Numbered from the stretch's first letter, positions 32,340-41,482 are shown. The stretch is DNA of 52,261 nucleotides from CAZPUI01 sp964415525 (GCA_964415525.1 CAYQAS010000014.1:1-52261); one strand, 5' to 3'. Translations and numbers: made by a program. The notes: generated from the letters alone by a model not told the origin.

Positions 32340-32678
32340 ATGGGATCAAGTTGCCTGTCCAAATCCCCAGAAACTCGCACCACGATTAGATTCTTTGACT
32401 TTTAAGCGCTAAACGACCTAAAAGGGGGAGCGCGCCAGCCATACGCACTTTGCATCTATGCAGTTCACCCCGAACGCCATAGCTACGTATAAATACCCTT
32501 TAAAAAATTAAACCAAAAGTATGACCCGGTTGCTTCGTATACTGCCTGTGCATTAATTGATTTCTTTCAAACGTCATCCCCGATGGCAAAGCGACACGAC
32601 AAAACCCCAGACCTCATGGGGCAGAGTCGCCTTGCTTACCTCAAGCACCCCTCTCCCCACCCCATGGAGGATCTCACC
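32340..32678 (+). promoter_or_regulatory. AT-rich leader/promoter region of the outer-membrane cluster
   Basis: This stretch is clearly more AT-rich than its surroundings (for example 32483-32535). TTCACC (32464-32469) and TATAAA (32488-32493) with an 18-bp spacer form a plausible sigma-70 promoter; TATACT near 32537-32542 is a second -10 candidate. No gene is supported here; an open frame from 32583 joins the next gene but its extra residues look non-coding. Confidence 0.5.
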
Positions 32679-33371
32679 ATGCGTCTCATACGTCCCTTCA
32701 CAGCTCTGGCGCTGCTGATGGCCGGGCTCGGGCTCAACGCCCAGGCGCCCGACTGGACCCTCGGCTTCCGCATGCACGGCGGCCCCACCAGCGGTGCGCT
32801 GAAGACTGCTGCCGAGAACGGTGGCTATACCTTCGGCCTCGCCGTTGAAGCCGGTTGGAAGCTGGACAAGCAGTCCAGCGTCATCGGTCAGCTGGGCTAC
32901 GCCTGGCTTCCCGGCGACAACCGCCTCGTGAGCAAGTATGAGAAGGCGCTGCCCGCCACCGGCGTGAATCCCACTCATTTCGAGATGCGCAACCGGAAGA
33001 CCGACCTGGGCGGCTTCCAATTGGCCGCCCTCTACCGCTATCAGATCAACGAGGACATCTACCTCGAAGGCGGCCTCCGCCTCGGCTTCAATCGCGCTGT
33101 CAGCAAGGACAACGGCACGCGGATCACGACCAACGGCAATGCCGTCGTGGATGTCACGAAGCCCGCCGACGCGAACATCCTCGCCATCGCGACGATCGTG
33201 GAAGAGAAGACCACGAACACCACCTCCATCGGCCCAGTGGTCGGCGCAGGCCTCCGTCTGACGGAGGACAAGTTCCTGGGCTTCTCCCTCAGCTCTCTCA
33301 AGGTCAACACGCCCTATGGCGGCAGCGCCACGGGCATGGCGGCTGAACTCAGCTTCACCGTCCGCTTTTAG
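32679..33371 (+). CDS. Outer-membrane beta-barrel protein
   Basis: The 230-residue protein has a signal peptide (MRLIRPFTALALLMAGLGLN, cleavage near AQA), then amphipathic strands such as WTLGFRMHGGPTSGAL, YTFGLAVEAGWKL, SVIGQLGYAWLPG, FQLAALYRYQINEDIYLEGG and LRLGFNRAV, and ends in ELSFTVRF. The final phenylalanine is the usual BAM signature. It resembles small opacity-type barrels. GGAGG lies nine bases before the ATG at 32679. Only 24 bp separate it from the TonB receptor, so the two are likely co-transcribed. Confidence 0.8.
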   Translation: MRLIRPFTALALLMAGLGLNAQAPDWTLGFRMHGGPTSGALKTAAENGGYTFGLAVEAGWKLDKQSSVIGQLGYAWLPGDNRLVSKYEKALPATGVNPTHFEMRNRKTDLGGFQLAALYRYQINEDIYLEGGLRLGFNRAVSKDNGTRITTNGNAVVDVTKPADANILAIATIVEEKTTNTTSIGPVVGAGLRLTEDKFLGFSLSSLKVNTPYGGSATGMAAELSFTVRF

Positions 33372-33395
33372 GCCGCTGGAATAGGAGAATCAACG

Positions 33396-36300
33396 ATGAA
33401 CCGATTTTTCGCCCCCAGCCTGACCGTCCTGGCCCTGGCCATGGTGGCCACTCCCGCCGCCGCCCAGGAACTCACCGGCACCCTCGTCGGCACCGTGCGC
33501 ACCAAGTCCGGCCAGCCCATGGCTGGTGTGGTCATCCGCATCGCGTCTCCCGCGCTCATGGGCACCCGCACCGTCACGACGGATGAGAAGGGCCAGTTCC
33601 GCGCCCCCATGCTCCCGCCCGGCACCTACACGGCGACCGCCTCCAAGTCCGGCTTCATTTCCGCGAAGGCCTTGGCTGATGTGGGCCTGGGCGGCGTGAT
33701 CCGCACGGACATGGCCCTCTCCGAAGAAAAGGTCTCCGCGGAAGTCGTGGAGGTCGTCGCGACCGCCGCCACCACGGACAAGACCGACGTGAAGGCCAGC
33801 ACCCTCGTCACTTCCGAGATGATGGACGTGCTGCCTCGCACCCAGCGCGGCCTGGAGGACATGGCCAAGCTCGCACCCGGCGTCGTCTCCAACAGCGCCA
33901 CCAATGACCGCATCACCATCCGCGGCAGTCAGACCACGGGCAACCGTGTGCTGCTGAACGGCACCGACGTCTCCGACAACACCTACACCGGCGGCAACGG
34001 CCGCGCGTTCTTCGTGGACGACTCCATCCAGGAGATGCAGGTCATCCAGAGCCCGGTGCATGCTCGGTACGGCAACTTCACCGGCGGCGTGCTCAACGCC
34101 ATCACCAAGAGCGGCGGCAACGACTTCTCCGGCGTCCTCCGCGGCAACTGGCGACGTCCCTCCTGGAGTGCCCAGGCTCCCCTCGGCGATCGGCCAGGCT
34201 CCAAGCCCAGCAACACCGGCGCGAACTATGGCGAGGATCTCCTTGGCCGCGAATATACCTTGACCATGGGCGGTCCAATCATCAAGGACATGCTCTGGTT
34301 CCAGATCGGAACCAAGAAGAATCCCGCCTCTGCCACGGCCCGCACCCTGTCGAACCCGGGCAGCGCCGTCAAGAACAGCGACGGCTCCAACCGCTGGATT
34401 CCCCCAGGTGAGGGCGCCGCCTACGTTGAAACCGCCGACATGAAGTACCGGGAGATCAAGCTCACCTTCGCCCCCATCTCGGGACACACGCTGGAAATCA
34501 GCACCAGCAAGCAGGACTCCTCCACCTTCGACAACCTCTTCGGGACCTCGAACGACCTGGACGTCCTTCGGGATCGCCTGGACACCAACGAGTACTACTC
34601 TGCCTCCTACCGTGGCATCTTCGGCAGCTCCCTCACCGGCGAACTCAAGCTGGCCCAGAAGAAATCCACCATCCAGGGCGGCGGCAAGACCGGTCGCCCC
34701 GACAAGCTCGATCAGCGGGTGGAAGTCCGCCTGAGCAATGGCACGACCTATGGCCACCACAACTCCAGCTTCGACTACAACGAGAAGAAGCACCGCGACG
34801 TCAAGACCGTGAGCGGCAACCTCACCTGGTTCAAGGGCACGGACAAGGGCAGCCACACGGTGGACGCCGGCTTCGAGCTGCTCACCTACTCCCAGGCCGA
34901 GGCCAACTGGCAGACGCCCACGAAGAACCGGGTCATTGTCAATGGCATCAACCCCGACAAGACCTACCGTCTCTACCGGGATGTGAAGGCCCCAGGTGTT
35001 CCGACGGGCACCCCCGATGTCACCCGCGTGATGCTCTACTTCGGCTCTGAAGGCCGGGCGGAATCCACCCAGACTTCCTTCTACGTCAATGACCTCTGGG
35101 CCATCAACGAGAACTGGCAGGTCATGGGCGGCCTGCGCTATGACGCCGCCAAGGCTTCCGACACCTTCGGTGCGGAGACCATCTCCTCCAGCAAGATCTC
35201 CCCTCGCCTTCAGGTGACCTGGGACATCAAGGGGGATGGCAGCTGGTTGGCTCGCGCCCACCAGGCGGTCTACGTGGGCGCCCTGCACAGCGGCTTCGTG
35301 AACAAGTTCACCTACGTGGGAAGCCCCTACAGCGAGGTGTACCGCCCCAAGGCCAACATCCTGAACGCCACCTACGACCAGATCACGAACTTCACCACCA
35401 ATTCGCCCGTGTGGGACATCAGTCAGGCCGGCTTCGTGTCAGCCGGCGGCGGCCCCACCCAGTTCGTGGATCCCAAGATCAAGGCGCCCTATTCCAAGGA
35501 GACCAGCCTCAACCTGAAGCACAGCTTCAAGGATGGCTCCTCCATGGGCTTCACCTACGCCAAGCGCAGCTACAACGACTTCTACAACGACTTCCAGAGG
35601 ATCGGCAACGAGTACAGCTTCAAGTCGATGTTCGCCGGTGGCCAGGAATTTTGGAATGCCAAGACGGACTGGCGCACGGACAATCGGATCGAGCGCGAGC
35701 TGAACAGCTTCGAGCTCGAGTGGCTTTTCCTCCTGAACAAGGAGTGGAGCTTCGGCGGCAACTGGACCATCTCCACCCTGAAGGGGAACGGCGAAGGTTC
35801 GGACAGCACCGCCACCAGCTCCAGCGTGGGTGACGTCATCGGCGACTTTGACGAGATCTTTGCCAACAAGGGCATTCCCGTCGCGGCCTACTATCCCGAT
35901 GGATACCTTATGGGCCATCAGCCCCACCGGGGCACGATGTACCTGAACTACGAACACACAACCCTCAGCAAGGCCAAGTTCAACGCCAGCTTGATGCTCA
36001 ACTATTCCGCCGGCAGCCCCTACAGCATCACCCGCAGCACGGACGACGACGCCTTGATGGCGGCCTACTACGACCTGGCCCCCGCGGGCACCTACAAGCT
36101 CACCAAGGCCAACTACCAGGGCCTCAGCTCGTCCTGGACCCAGTTCTTCGGCCCCCGGGGATTCGGACGGGACAACGATACGTTCAATTTCGACATGAAG
36201 ATCGGCTACGACGTCCCCGTCTGGAACAAGGTGCGGACGTTCTGCGAACTCACGGTCTTCAACGTCTTCAACCACTGGCAGGAGCAGGACTACCAGCGCA

Positions 36301-36461
36301 CCATCACCTCCGGCACGGCCACCTACGGCGACCCCAAGAGTGGCTACCAGGCCGCTCCCTGGGTGACGGATGCCACGGGCGCCACTGGCTTCGGCACCCG
36401 CCAGTACACGAACTTCACCGGCGGCCGGAGTGTGCGGCTCAGCGCGGGCCTGAAGTGGTAA
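33396..36461 (+). CDS. TonB-dependent receptor with carboxypeptidase-regulatory-like N-domain
   Basis: The 1021-residue outer-membrane protein has a signal peptide (LTVLALAMVATPAAAQ), a CarboxypepD_reg-like beta-sandwich (about 26-110: TLVGTVRTKSGQPMAGVVIR, APMLPPGTYTATASKSGFIS), a plug domain (about 125-245: LPRTQRGLEDMAKLAPGVVS, NRVLLNGTDVSDNTYTGGN, GNFTGGVLNAITKSGGND), and a long 22-strand barrel ending RSVRLSAGLKW. This is the 'Oar-like' type common in Acidobacteriota and Bacteroidota, often for polysaccharide or protein-bound ligands. The substrate is not readable. It is flanked by two small barrels in the same direction. Confidence 0.93.
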   Translation: MNRFFAPSLTVLALAMVATPAAAQELTGTLVGTVRTKSGQPMAGVVIRIASPALMGTRTVTTDEKGQFRAPMLPPGTYTATASKSGFISAKALADVGLGGVIRTDMALSEEKVSAEVVEVVATAATTDKTDVKASTLVTSEMMDVLPRTQRGLEDMAKLAPGVVSNSATNDRITIRGSQTTGNRVLLNGTDVSDNTYTGGNGRAFFVDDSIQEMQVIQSPVHARYGNFTGGVLNAITKSGGNDFSGVLRGNWRRPSWSAQAPLGDRPGSKPSNTGANYGEDLLGREYTLTMGGPIIKDMLWFQIGTKKNPASATARTLSNPGSAVKNSDGSNRWIPPGEGAAYVETADMKYREIKLTFAPISGHTLEISTSKQDSSTFDNLFGTSNDLDVLRDRLDTNEYYSASYRGIFGSSLTGELKLAQKKSTIQGGGKTGRPDKLDQRVEVRLSNGTTYGHHNSSFDYNEKKHRDVKTVSGNLTWFKGTDKGSHTVDAGFELLTYSQAEANWQTPTKNRVIVNGINPDKTYRLYRDVKAPGVPTGTPDVTRVMLYFGSEGRAESTQTSFYVNDLWAINENWQVMGGLRYDAAKASDTFGAETISSSKISPRLQVTWDIKGDGSWLARAHQAVYVGALHSGFVNKFTYVGSPYSEVYRPKANILNATYDQITNFTTNSPVWDISQAGFVSAGGGPTQFVDPKIKAPYSKETSLNLKHSFKDGSSMGFTYAKRSYNDFYNDFQRIGNEYSFKSMFAGGQEFWNAKTDWRTDNRIERELNSFELEWLFLLNKEWSFGGNWTISTLKGNGEGSDSTATSSSVGDVIGDFDEIFANKGIPVAAYYPDGYLMGHQPHRGTMYLNYEHTTLSKAKFNASLMLNYSAGSPYSITRSTDDDALMAAYYDLAPAGTYKLTKANYQGLSSSWTQFFGPRGFGRDNDTFNFDMKIGYDVPVWNKVRTFCELTVFNVFNHWQEQDYQRTITSGTATYGDPKSGYQAAPWVTDATGATGFGTRQYTNFTGGRSVRLSAGLKW

Positions 36462-36487
36462 CGACATCCCAGATCTGGAGCTGACCC

Positions 36488-37057
36488 ATGAAAAGACACA
36501 TGCTTTCCCTCCTTCTGCCGACCCTGGCCCTGTCCGCACAATCCCCCGTCACCTTCGAAGTCCAGGCGGGGCTCATCGCCCCCATGAGCGACCTCAAGAA
36601 GATGCAGGGTGACGAAAAGGGCCTCGGCTACACCCTGGGTGGTGCCGTGCGCATCGCCCACAGCGAGAATTTCGCCTATCGCTTCCATGCCAACCTGGCG
36701 GGCATCGGCTTGGCCAAAGGCACTGGCATGGATGCCAAGGGCCCCAAGCACCTGATGGCCGGTATGGATCTTCTCCATGAAGCGGGGAAGTGGACCTTCT
36801 TCGAAGGGCTGGTGGGCATCAAGTTCAAGCAGGACTCGGCTACGGCCTCGGATGAACGTTTTGCGGATTGGGCCCTTGTCGCTGGCAAGAACACCAACAA
36901 GAACAACAGCCCCAAGGGCGTGAAGCTGGGTTTCCGTGTCGGCCTGGAATACGCCGTCACGAACCAGATCCGAGCCCAGGTTTCCTTCACCCAGGCTGAG
37001 TTCAACAAGATCTACAACCCTTCCTGGTTCACCATCGGGGCGACCTACCGCTTCTAA
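36488..37057 (+). CDS. Small outer-membrane beta-barrel protein
   Basis: The 189-residue protein has a signal peptide (MLSLLLPTLALSAQS) and barrel strands (VTFEVQAGLIAPMSDL, YTLGGAVRIAHSE, YRFHANLAGIGLAKG, LMAGMDLLHEAG, TFFEGLVGIKFKQD, VKLGFRVGLEYAVTNQI, AQVSFTQAEFN) and ends in WFTIGATYRF. It resembles the barrel at 32679 in style though not closely in sequence. It lies 26 bp after the TonB receptor and ends the cluster at a strong terminator. It may be an accessory of the receptor, but no role is known. Confidence 0.8.
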   Translation: MKRHMLSLLLPTLALSAQSPVTFEVQAGLIAPMSDLKKMQGDEKGLGYTLGGAVRIAHSENFAYRFHANLAGIGLAKGTGMDAKGPKHLMAGMDLLHEAGKWTFFEGLVGIKFKQDSATASDERFADWALVAGKNTNKNNSPKGVKLGFRVGLEYAVTNQIRAQVSFTQAEFNKIYNPSWFTIGATYRF

Positions 37058-37075
37058 AGCAGAACACAGCGAGTT

Positions 37076-37110
37076 AGCGAGGGGGAGTTCAGACTCCCCC
37101 TCGCTTTTTC
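37076..37110 (+). terminator. Strong intrinsic terminator
   Basis: A perfect 13-bp stem (37076-37088 with 37093-37105), loop TCAG, is followed directly by TTTTC. This is the clearest Rho-independent terminator in the window. Confidence 0.95.
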
Positions 37111-37214
37111 TATCTGGACACATGTGCTGTGGGTAGGAGCCCCTGGATGCTTCACGCCTCCCGAGGTCTTTTGAGATCGCGGGTTTCGCGCCTATGAATA
37201 TCTACAGGTTGGGT

Positions 37215-37991
37215 CTAGGAAATGACAAGGCTAATGGGACAGTGATCGGATCCCAGGACTTCCGGATGAATCTCGGCCTCCATGACCCGCGGCAGGAGGG
37301 ATCGGCTGACGAGGAACTGGTCAATCCGCCAACCGACGTTCCGCTCCCGGGCACCTCCACGAGCGGTCCACCATGTGTAGAGGCCCGGTACATCCGGGTT
37401 CCGCTCGCGCAGCACATCCACGAGCCCGGCCGCAAGATACCCGCGAAAGTCCTCTCGTTCCTCATCCGTAAATCCTGGATTCATCCGGTTGTCCTTCGGA
37501 CGAGCCAGATCGATCTCCTCCGGAGCCACGTTTAGATCGCCCACCACGATTAGCTGCTCCCCTGCTTTATGCCGGTCCGCAGCGTCTTGTGCGAGGTGCT
37601 GTGCGAAGGCTCGTTTGTAGGGCAGCCGGACCAGTCCAGCCGAAGCGTTGGGGAAATACCCGGCGATGAGAGTGAGGTCCTCCTTGCGGCTGACCACCAG
37701 TCGACCTTCCTGGTCGAAATCCTGAACCCCAATCCCCGCCTGATGGTTCCAACCCTGTCCCTTTCGGGTCAGGGTCGCGGATCCTGCATACCCCTTTTTA
37801 GAACGTGCCGGAAACCAGCAGATGTCATAGCCCGATTCCAGCATCCTGCGCGTGGCGAGATCCACCTCATCCCACTCACAGCGGATCTCCTGAAGGCTCA
37901 GGACATCGGGATCCTGTTCCTCGAGCCAGGCCATAAAGCCCTTTTTAAGCACTGATCGGAAACCATTGACATTCCAGCTGATAAATCTCAC
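37215..37991 (-). CDS. xth: Exodeoxyribonuclease III (AP endonuclease)
   Basis: ExoIII/ExoA cuts at abasic sites and removes 3' blocks in base-excision repair. The 258-residue protein has RFISWNVNGFRSVLKKGF, LQEIRCEWDEVD (catalytic Glu), YAGSATLTRKG, LIVVGDLNVAPEEIDLARP (catalytic Asp/Asn), RIDQFLVSRSLL and the final LGSDHCPISLVI with the catalytic Asp-His pair. The start is a GTG at 37989-37991 with AGAGG seven bases upstream; the ORF upstream is a shadow. It may be last in a small operon with two genes upstream (55-bp gap). Confidence 0.95.
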   Translation of the reverse strand: MRFISWNVNGFRSVLKKGFMAWLEEQDPDVLSLQEIRCEWDEVDLATRRMLESGYDICWFPARSKKGYAGSATLTRKGQGWNHQAGIGVQDFDQEGRLVVSRKEDLTLIAGYFPNASAGLVRLPYKRAFAQHLAQDAADRHKAGEQLIVVGDLNVAPEEIDLARPKDNRMNPGFTDEEREDFRGYLAAGLVDVLRERNPDVPGLYTWWTARGGARERNVGWRIDQFLVSRSLLPRVMEAEIHPEVLGSDHCPISLVIS

Positions 37992-38046
37992 AAAGCACCT
38001 CTCCGTCCATCGTCGCACTCGATGAATTCGAATTCTTCGATCCAGT

Positions 38047-38415
38047 TTAAGAATGGTTGCCTGGTTGCGGCAGTGCCGCCACAAACCGCGGCCACACCCC
38101 TTCGATGCGCCAACGGTAGTACCCCATCAAAAGAATGATGAGCCACCCTGACACCCTTGCCTGATGAGTCAGCAGGACACGCCCTTCCTCTTCCTGGGCC
38201 TGAAGGGTTCCGGTGATCGTCAGCCCCCACCGAGTGCGATGTAAATACACAACCCTTGCGTCGCCCGGTCCGGGTTGCTCAGCCTGAATCACCGCCTTCC
38301 ACGGGATCGGAGCCCACTTGGACCATGCGTCCGGATCCATGAGATGCGCCGCCACGACGGCCAGGGGTGCATTCGTGATCCGTTCAGAGTGGGCAACCAG
38401 GACAGGGCGATTCAC
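38047..38415 (-). CDS. Hypothetical SRPBCC-like small protein
   Basis: This 122-residue protein begins at a GTG overlapping the stop of the upstream gene. SERITNAPLAVVAAHLMDPD and AWSKWAPIPWKAVIQAEQPG, then RTRWGLTITGTLQAQEEEGR, are consistent with the SRPBCC/START-like helix-grip fold (ligand-binding), where an N-terminal helix is followed by beta strands. A hydrophobic patch (GWLIILLMGYYRW) follows. No catalytic motif is visible, so the function is open. It is coupled to the 101-residue gene. Confidence 0.55.
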   Translation of the reverse strand: MNRPVLVAHSERITNAPLAVVAAHLMDPDAWSKWAPIPWKAVIQAEQPGPGDARVVYLHRTRWGLTITGTLQAQEEEGRVLLTHQARVSGWLIILLMGYYRWRIEGVWPRFVAALPQPGNHS

Positions 38416-38717
38416 GAGCGGCTGTACCGCCGAAGCACGCGCATGTTCCGACGATAGGCGGTCCCCCGCGTAAAGTTGATGGCCACCTGCTTGGGAAAGC
38501 GCGTGATGGAACTTGCCAGCGTGATAAAGGTGCGCATGATCCGCGCCTCGCGCTGCCCCATTCGAGCTGCATTGTCGTAGTAAACCATCAGGGCGCTGCG
38601 CATGACCGACTTGGGAAGGTTGAACAGACCGTAGGCTTCGAGAAGATCGTGGTTGATGCGACGCGTCCCGTCCTGCTCCGTGACGATAAGGTCCTCGGGC
38701 TTAATTTCAGGGCGCAT
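38412..38717 (-). CDS. Hypothetical small basic protein
   Basis: The 101-residue protein is not recognised. It is rich in Arg and ends with YRRNMRVLRRYSRS; the middle has helices (NHDLLEAYGLFNLPKSVM, ARMGQREARIMRTFITL). No signal peptide, membrane helix or Cys pair is seen. A good AGGAG stands seven bases upstream of the ATG at 38717, which supports expression. Its stop overlaps the next start (GTGA). It heads the minus-strand group ending in xth, divergent from the decarboxylase gene. Confidence 0.6.
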   Translation of the reverse strand: MRPEIKPEDLIVTEQDGTRRINHDLLEAYGLFNLPKSVMRSALMVYYDNAARMGQREARIMRTFITLASSITRFPKQVAINFTRGTAYRRNMRVLRRYSRS

Positions 38718-38855
38718 AGGGGACTCCTGGTGCTTATGGTATCGGACGGGCGCGCACTCACATCAAGAAGTATCCGTCGGTTTTTACCTCTGAGTGCACC
38801 CCAGCCATGCGTCCGCGAGATCGCGCATCGCTGCGTCAGCGTGGCAGAACGGAGC

Positions 38856-38876
38856 CATTCGGGAATTGCCCGAATG
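38856..38876 (+). promoter_or_regulatory. Inverted repeat in the decarboxylase upstream region
   Basis: CATTCGGG and CCCGAATG are separated by five bases (38856-38863, 38869-38876), 95 bp before the decarboxylase ATG. It may be an operator or a leader hairpin. The other part of the 253-bp gap (38718-38970) shows no clear promoter boxes. Confidence 0.35.
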
Positions 38877-38970
38877 CGGCATAGCGCCTCCCCAGCCAGC
38901 ATCAGCGGAAGATGGCGGGATGCGTTCCGAATCACTGCATCGTCATGCGAGGATTCGCCAGAGGCATCCC

Positions 38971-40395
38971 ATGGACATCTTCCGACAGGCATACGATCCC
39001 GAAGCATTTCGCGCACTCGGCCATCAGATGGTGGACGCCCTGGCCGAACACCTCGGAAGCGTCCAGCGCCGCGAAGGGGTGGTGTTGCCCTGGTGTGAGC
39101 CCGAGCAGGCCCTTGCGGCATGGCCTGCGGACTTTACGCCTTCGGGAGGAATGGATCCAATGGCGTTGGCGATTCGGTTCATTCGGGAATCCCAGCATCT
39201 GCAGCATCCGCGCTTTGTCGGTCACCAGTGTTCGAGCCCTCTGCCCCTTACGGCCTTGCTCGGAATGCTTCGAGACCTCTTGAACAATGGCTGTGCAGTC
39301 TATGAAATGGGGCCAGTTGGGACCGCAATGGAGCGATCCGTTATCCAGTGGCTACTTCAGTGCACGGGCTTTGAGCCCCAGAAGGGGGATGGAATCCTGA
39401 CCCACGGCGGCAGTGCCGGGAACCTGACGGCCCTTTTGGCTGCGCGCCAGGTTTCGGCGCACTGGGACGTATGGGAACAGGGCAATCGGGATGACGGCAT
39501 GGTAATCCTGGCTTCGGACCAAACGCACTATTCCGTGCGCCGCAGCGCCCAGATCATGGGACTGGGCGGCAAGGCGGTCATACCGGTTCCCACCGATGAT
39601 GCCTGCCGAATGCGGATGGATGCCCTCATCGAGATCCTGGATCGCCTCCAGAAGGACGGCCGACGGGTGATGGCCGTGGTGGCCTGCGCCGGCAGCACCG
39701 CCACCGGATCCATCGACCCCCTGGACGCCATTGCGGATCAGTGCCAGAAACGGAATATCTGGCTCCATGTGGACGGCGCTCACAGTGGCGCAATGGTGAC
39801 CTCTGACCGCCTCCGAGGCCGACTGGCAGGCATCGAGCGGGCTGACAGCGTCGTCATCGATTTTCACAAGATGATGATGATTCCCTCCCTGGCGACCGCC
39901 GTGCTCTTCAGGGAAGGAGGCCACTCCTATGAGACCTTCAGTCAGCAGGCGTCCTACCTTTTCGACAAGGCGGCACGACTCGAATGGTACAACTTGGCAC
40001 AGCGCACCCTGGAGTGTACCAAGCGCTCCTTGGCGCTTGAGCTGTACGGCATTCTCAAGGTCTACGGATCGAGCTTGATATCAACCTATATTGAATCAAG
40101 ACATTCACTTGCACATGATTTCTACACCACTCTCTCCAAGCGAAGAGACTGGGAGTGCGCCGTGGAACCAGAGGGCAACATCGTCTGCTTCCGGTATACG
40201 CCCCCACAAGCCGAAGACAAGGATGCCCTGCAATCGCGCCTCCGGGATGCCGTGGTGCATGAGGGAAGCTTTTACCTTGTAAAGACGCGCCTCTTTGGCG
40301 CGACCTGGCTCCGCACCTCACTCATGAACCCCCTGACAACCATGGCGGACCTCCTGGTGCTCATCGAGCGGCTCGAATCCCTGGCCCAAGGCTAA
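38971..40395 (+). CDS. Group II PLP-dependent amino-acid decarboxylase
   Basis: The 474-residue enzyme belongs to the aromatic-L-amino-acid/glutamate/diaminobutyrate decarboxylase family. Visible landmarks are HPRFVGHQCSSPLPLTALLG, GILTHGGSAGNLTALLAARQ (phosphate binding), ASDQTHYSVRRSAQIMGLGG (PLP-stacking His), CAGSTATGSIDPLDAIADQC, LHVDGAHSGAMV (Asp pairing the pyridine N) and VVIDFHKMMMIPSLATAVLF with Lys300 for the Schiff base. The substrate cannot be set from sequence; amines or beta-alanine are possible products. ATG 38971 has AGAGG upstream. No neighbouring transporter or pathway gene identifies its use. Confidence 0.85.
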   Translation: MDIFRQAYDPEAFRALGHQMVDALAEHLGSVQRREGVVLPWCEPEQALAAWPADFTPSGGMDPMALAIRFIRESQHLQHPRFVGHQCSSPLPLTALLGMLRDLLNNGCAVYEMGPVGTAMERSVIQWLLQCTGFEPQKGDGILTHGGSAGNLTALLAARQVSAHWDVWEQGNRDDGMVILASDQTHYSVRRSAQIMGLGGKAVIPVPTDDACRMRMDALIEILDRLQKDGRRVMAVVACAGSTATGSIDPLDAIADQCQKRNIWLHVDGAHSGAMVTSDRLRGRLAGIERADSVVIDFHKMMMIPSLATAVLFREGGHSYETFSQQASYLFDKAARLEWYNLAQRTLECTKRSLALELYGILKVYGSSLISTYIESRHSLAHDFYTTLSKRRDWECAVEPEGNIVCFRYTPPQAEDKDALQSRLRDAVVHEGSFYLVKTRLFGATWLRTSLMNPLTTMADLLVLIERLESLAQG

Positions 40396-40424
40396 TCTCA
40401 AAACAAGACACCCCGCTGCGCTCC

Positions 40425-40449
40425 GGCTCTCGGGAAACCCAAAAGAGCC
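40425..40449 (+). terminator. Weak hairpin after the decarboxylase
   Basis: A 6-bp stem (40425-40430 with 40444-40449) with a short inner G/C pairing lies about 30 bases after the stop. No U-run follows; low confidence. Confidence 0.4.
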
Positions 40450-40507
40450 CGCAGCCTTTCGCCACAACCTGTCCGTCGCATCCAAGGGCGTCGTCTAGAA
40501 TGTCGCC

Positions 40508-40789
40508 ATGCACATTCCCGACCTGGATGACTTGGTGCTGGATTCAGATGGCGACGGCCTGATTGAGGAGATTGGTCGCTGGACCCTCTCGGATGGCCCG
40601 TGGGCCACGGTGGCATACCTGGTAAGGACGAGAACGTCCGAGGGAGAGACCTGGGAAGGTCCCCTCTTATGGCTGCATCGCTATCAGAGGGTCCGAGAGG
40701 GCTGGAAGCTGGTCAGCCGCTTCAGGACGACCGAGTCATCACAGGTGGAGGCCCTGGCGAAGGCCCTCCACGCCTGGGGCCTAGCCTAA
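40508..40789 (+). CDS. Hypothetical 93-residue protein
   Basis: The protein starts MHIPDLDDLVLDSDGDGLIE and continues with WTLSDGPWATVAYLVRTRTS, GPLLWLHRYQRVREGWKLVS and QVEALAKALHAWGLA. The strand-rich middle and short helix at the end look like a compact folded domain, but I do not recognise the family. The DSDGDGLIEE stretch resembles an EF-hand-like loop by chance or true calcium binding. Codon use fits the neighbours. It overlaps the convergent oxidoreductase gene by nine bases. Confidence 0.5.
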   Translation: MHIPDLDDLVLDSDGDGLIEEIGRWTLSDGPWATVAYLVRTRTSEGETWEGPLLWLHRYQRVREGWKLVSRFRTTESSQVEALAKALHAWGLA

Positions 40790-41482
40790 GTCCAGAATTG
40801 GATGATGGAGAGAGAGGCCGCCGAGCACTCGGTTGGCGAGCTCTGCGGGGACATCCAGGGTGGTGGAGACCAGGGTGCGGGCCACAACCTCGGCCTCGAT
40901 GGGCGCATATCTCCAGATAAGGCGAGACTGAGGAGCTAGCGCCCGGGCCAAATACAGATAGGGGCGAGCCAGGAGCATCGAGGTCAGGCGCTCTCCGAGC
41001 CTGAATTCGGGACGCTCGCCGAGCAGGAGGCCTGGGCGGAGGATCACATAAGGAAGCCCGCTCTCGAAGAGTGCCTTCTCCATCTCGGCCTTGGTACGGA
41101 GGTAGAACCCTTTTGGATGAGCCGCCCCAGCAGAGCTCACAACCCCAAAGATCGGTCGAGATTCCATCTTTAAGAGGCTGCACATAAATGACATAGGATA
41201 ATCACGATCCACGCGGCGAAAGGCTTCTTGGGATCCCGCCTGCCGCAGCGTTGTGCCCAGGGTACAGAGGAACACATCACAGGGGATGTCTTTTCCCAGG
41301 CAGTCGTAGGCACCGGGATCCTCGAAATCAAAAACCACCTCTCGGACACGATTGGTGAGTCGCGAGACGCCCCCGGGCCTCCTAACCAGGGCCGTCGCCT
41401 GCACATCCTCCCGGTCGTGAAGCAGGCGAACCACCTCCTGTCCGACCATCCCCGTGCCACCTGCCAAGACTACGTGTTTCAT
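40781..41482 (-). CDS. NAD(P)-binding oxidoreductase, HTATIP2/epimerase-like
   Basis: The 233-residue protein has an N-terminal Rossmann motif VVLAGGTGMVGQEVVRLLHD (GxxGxxG), then CDVFLCTLGTTLRQAGS, GVVSSAGAAHPKGFYLRTKA with the active-site-like Tyr/Lys pair (YLRTK), and YVILRPGLLLGERPEFRLGE. This matches atypical short-chain dehydrogenases of the HTATIP2/NmrA type, often redox sensors or epimerases. The reaction is not known. It is the last gene of a group with meaB and ftsW, 30 bp after ftsW. Confidence 0.82.
   Translation of the reverse strand: MKHVVLAGGTGMVGQEVVRLLHDREDVQATALVRRPGGVSRLTNRVREVVFDFEDPGAYDCLGKDIPCDVFLCTLGTTLRQAGSQEAFRRVDRDYPMSFMCSLLKMESRPIFGVVSSAGAAHPKGFYLRTKAEMEKALFESGLPYVILRPGLLLGERPEFRLGERLTSMLLARPYLYLARALAPQSRLIWRYAPIEAEVVARTLVSTTLDVPAELANRVLGGLSLHHPILDLG

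Noticed and set aside
33390..35288. 632-codon open frame on the minus strand
   Set aside because: Antisense to the TonB receptor, which has clear domains; the frame shows only low-complexity Val/Gly/Ala/His text.
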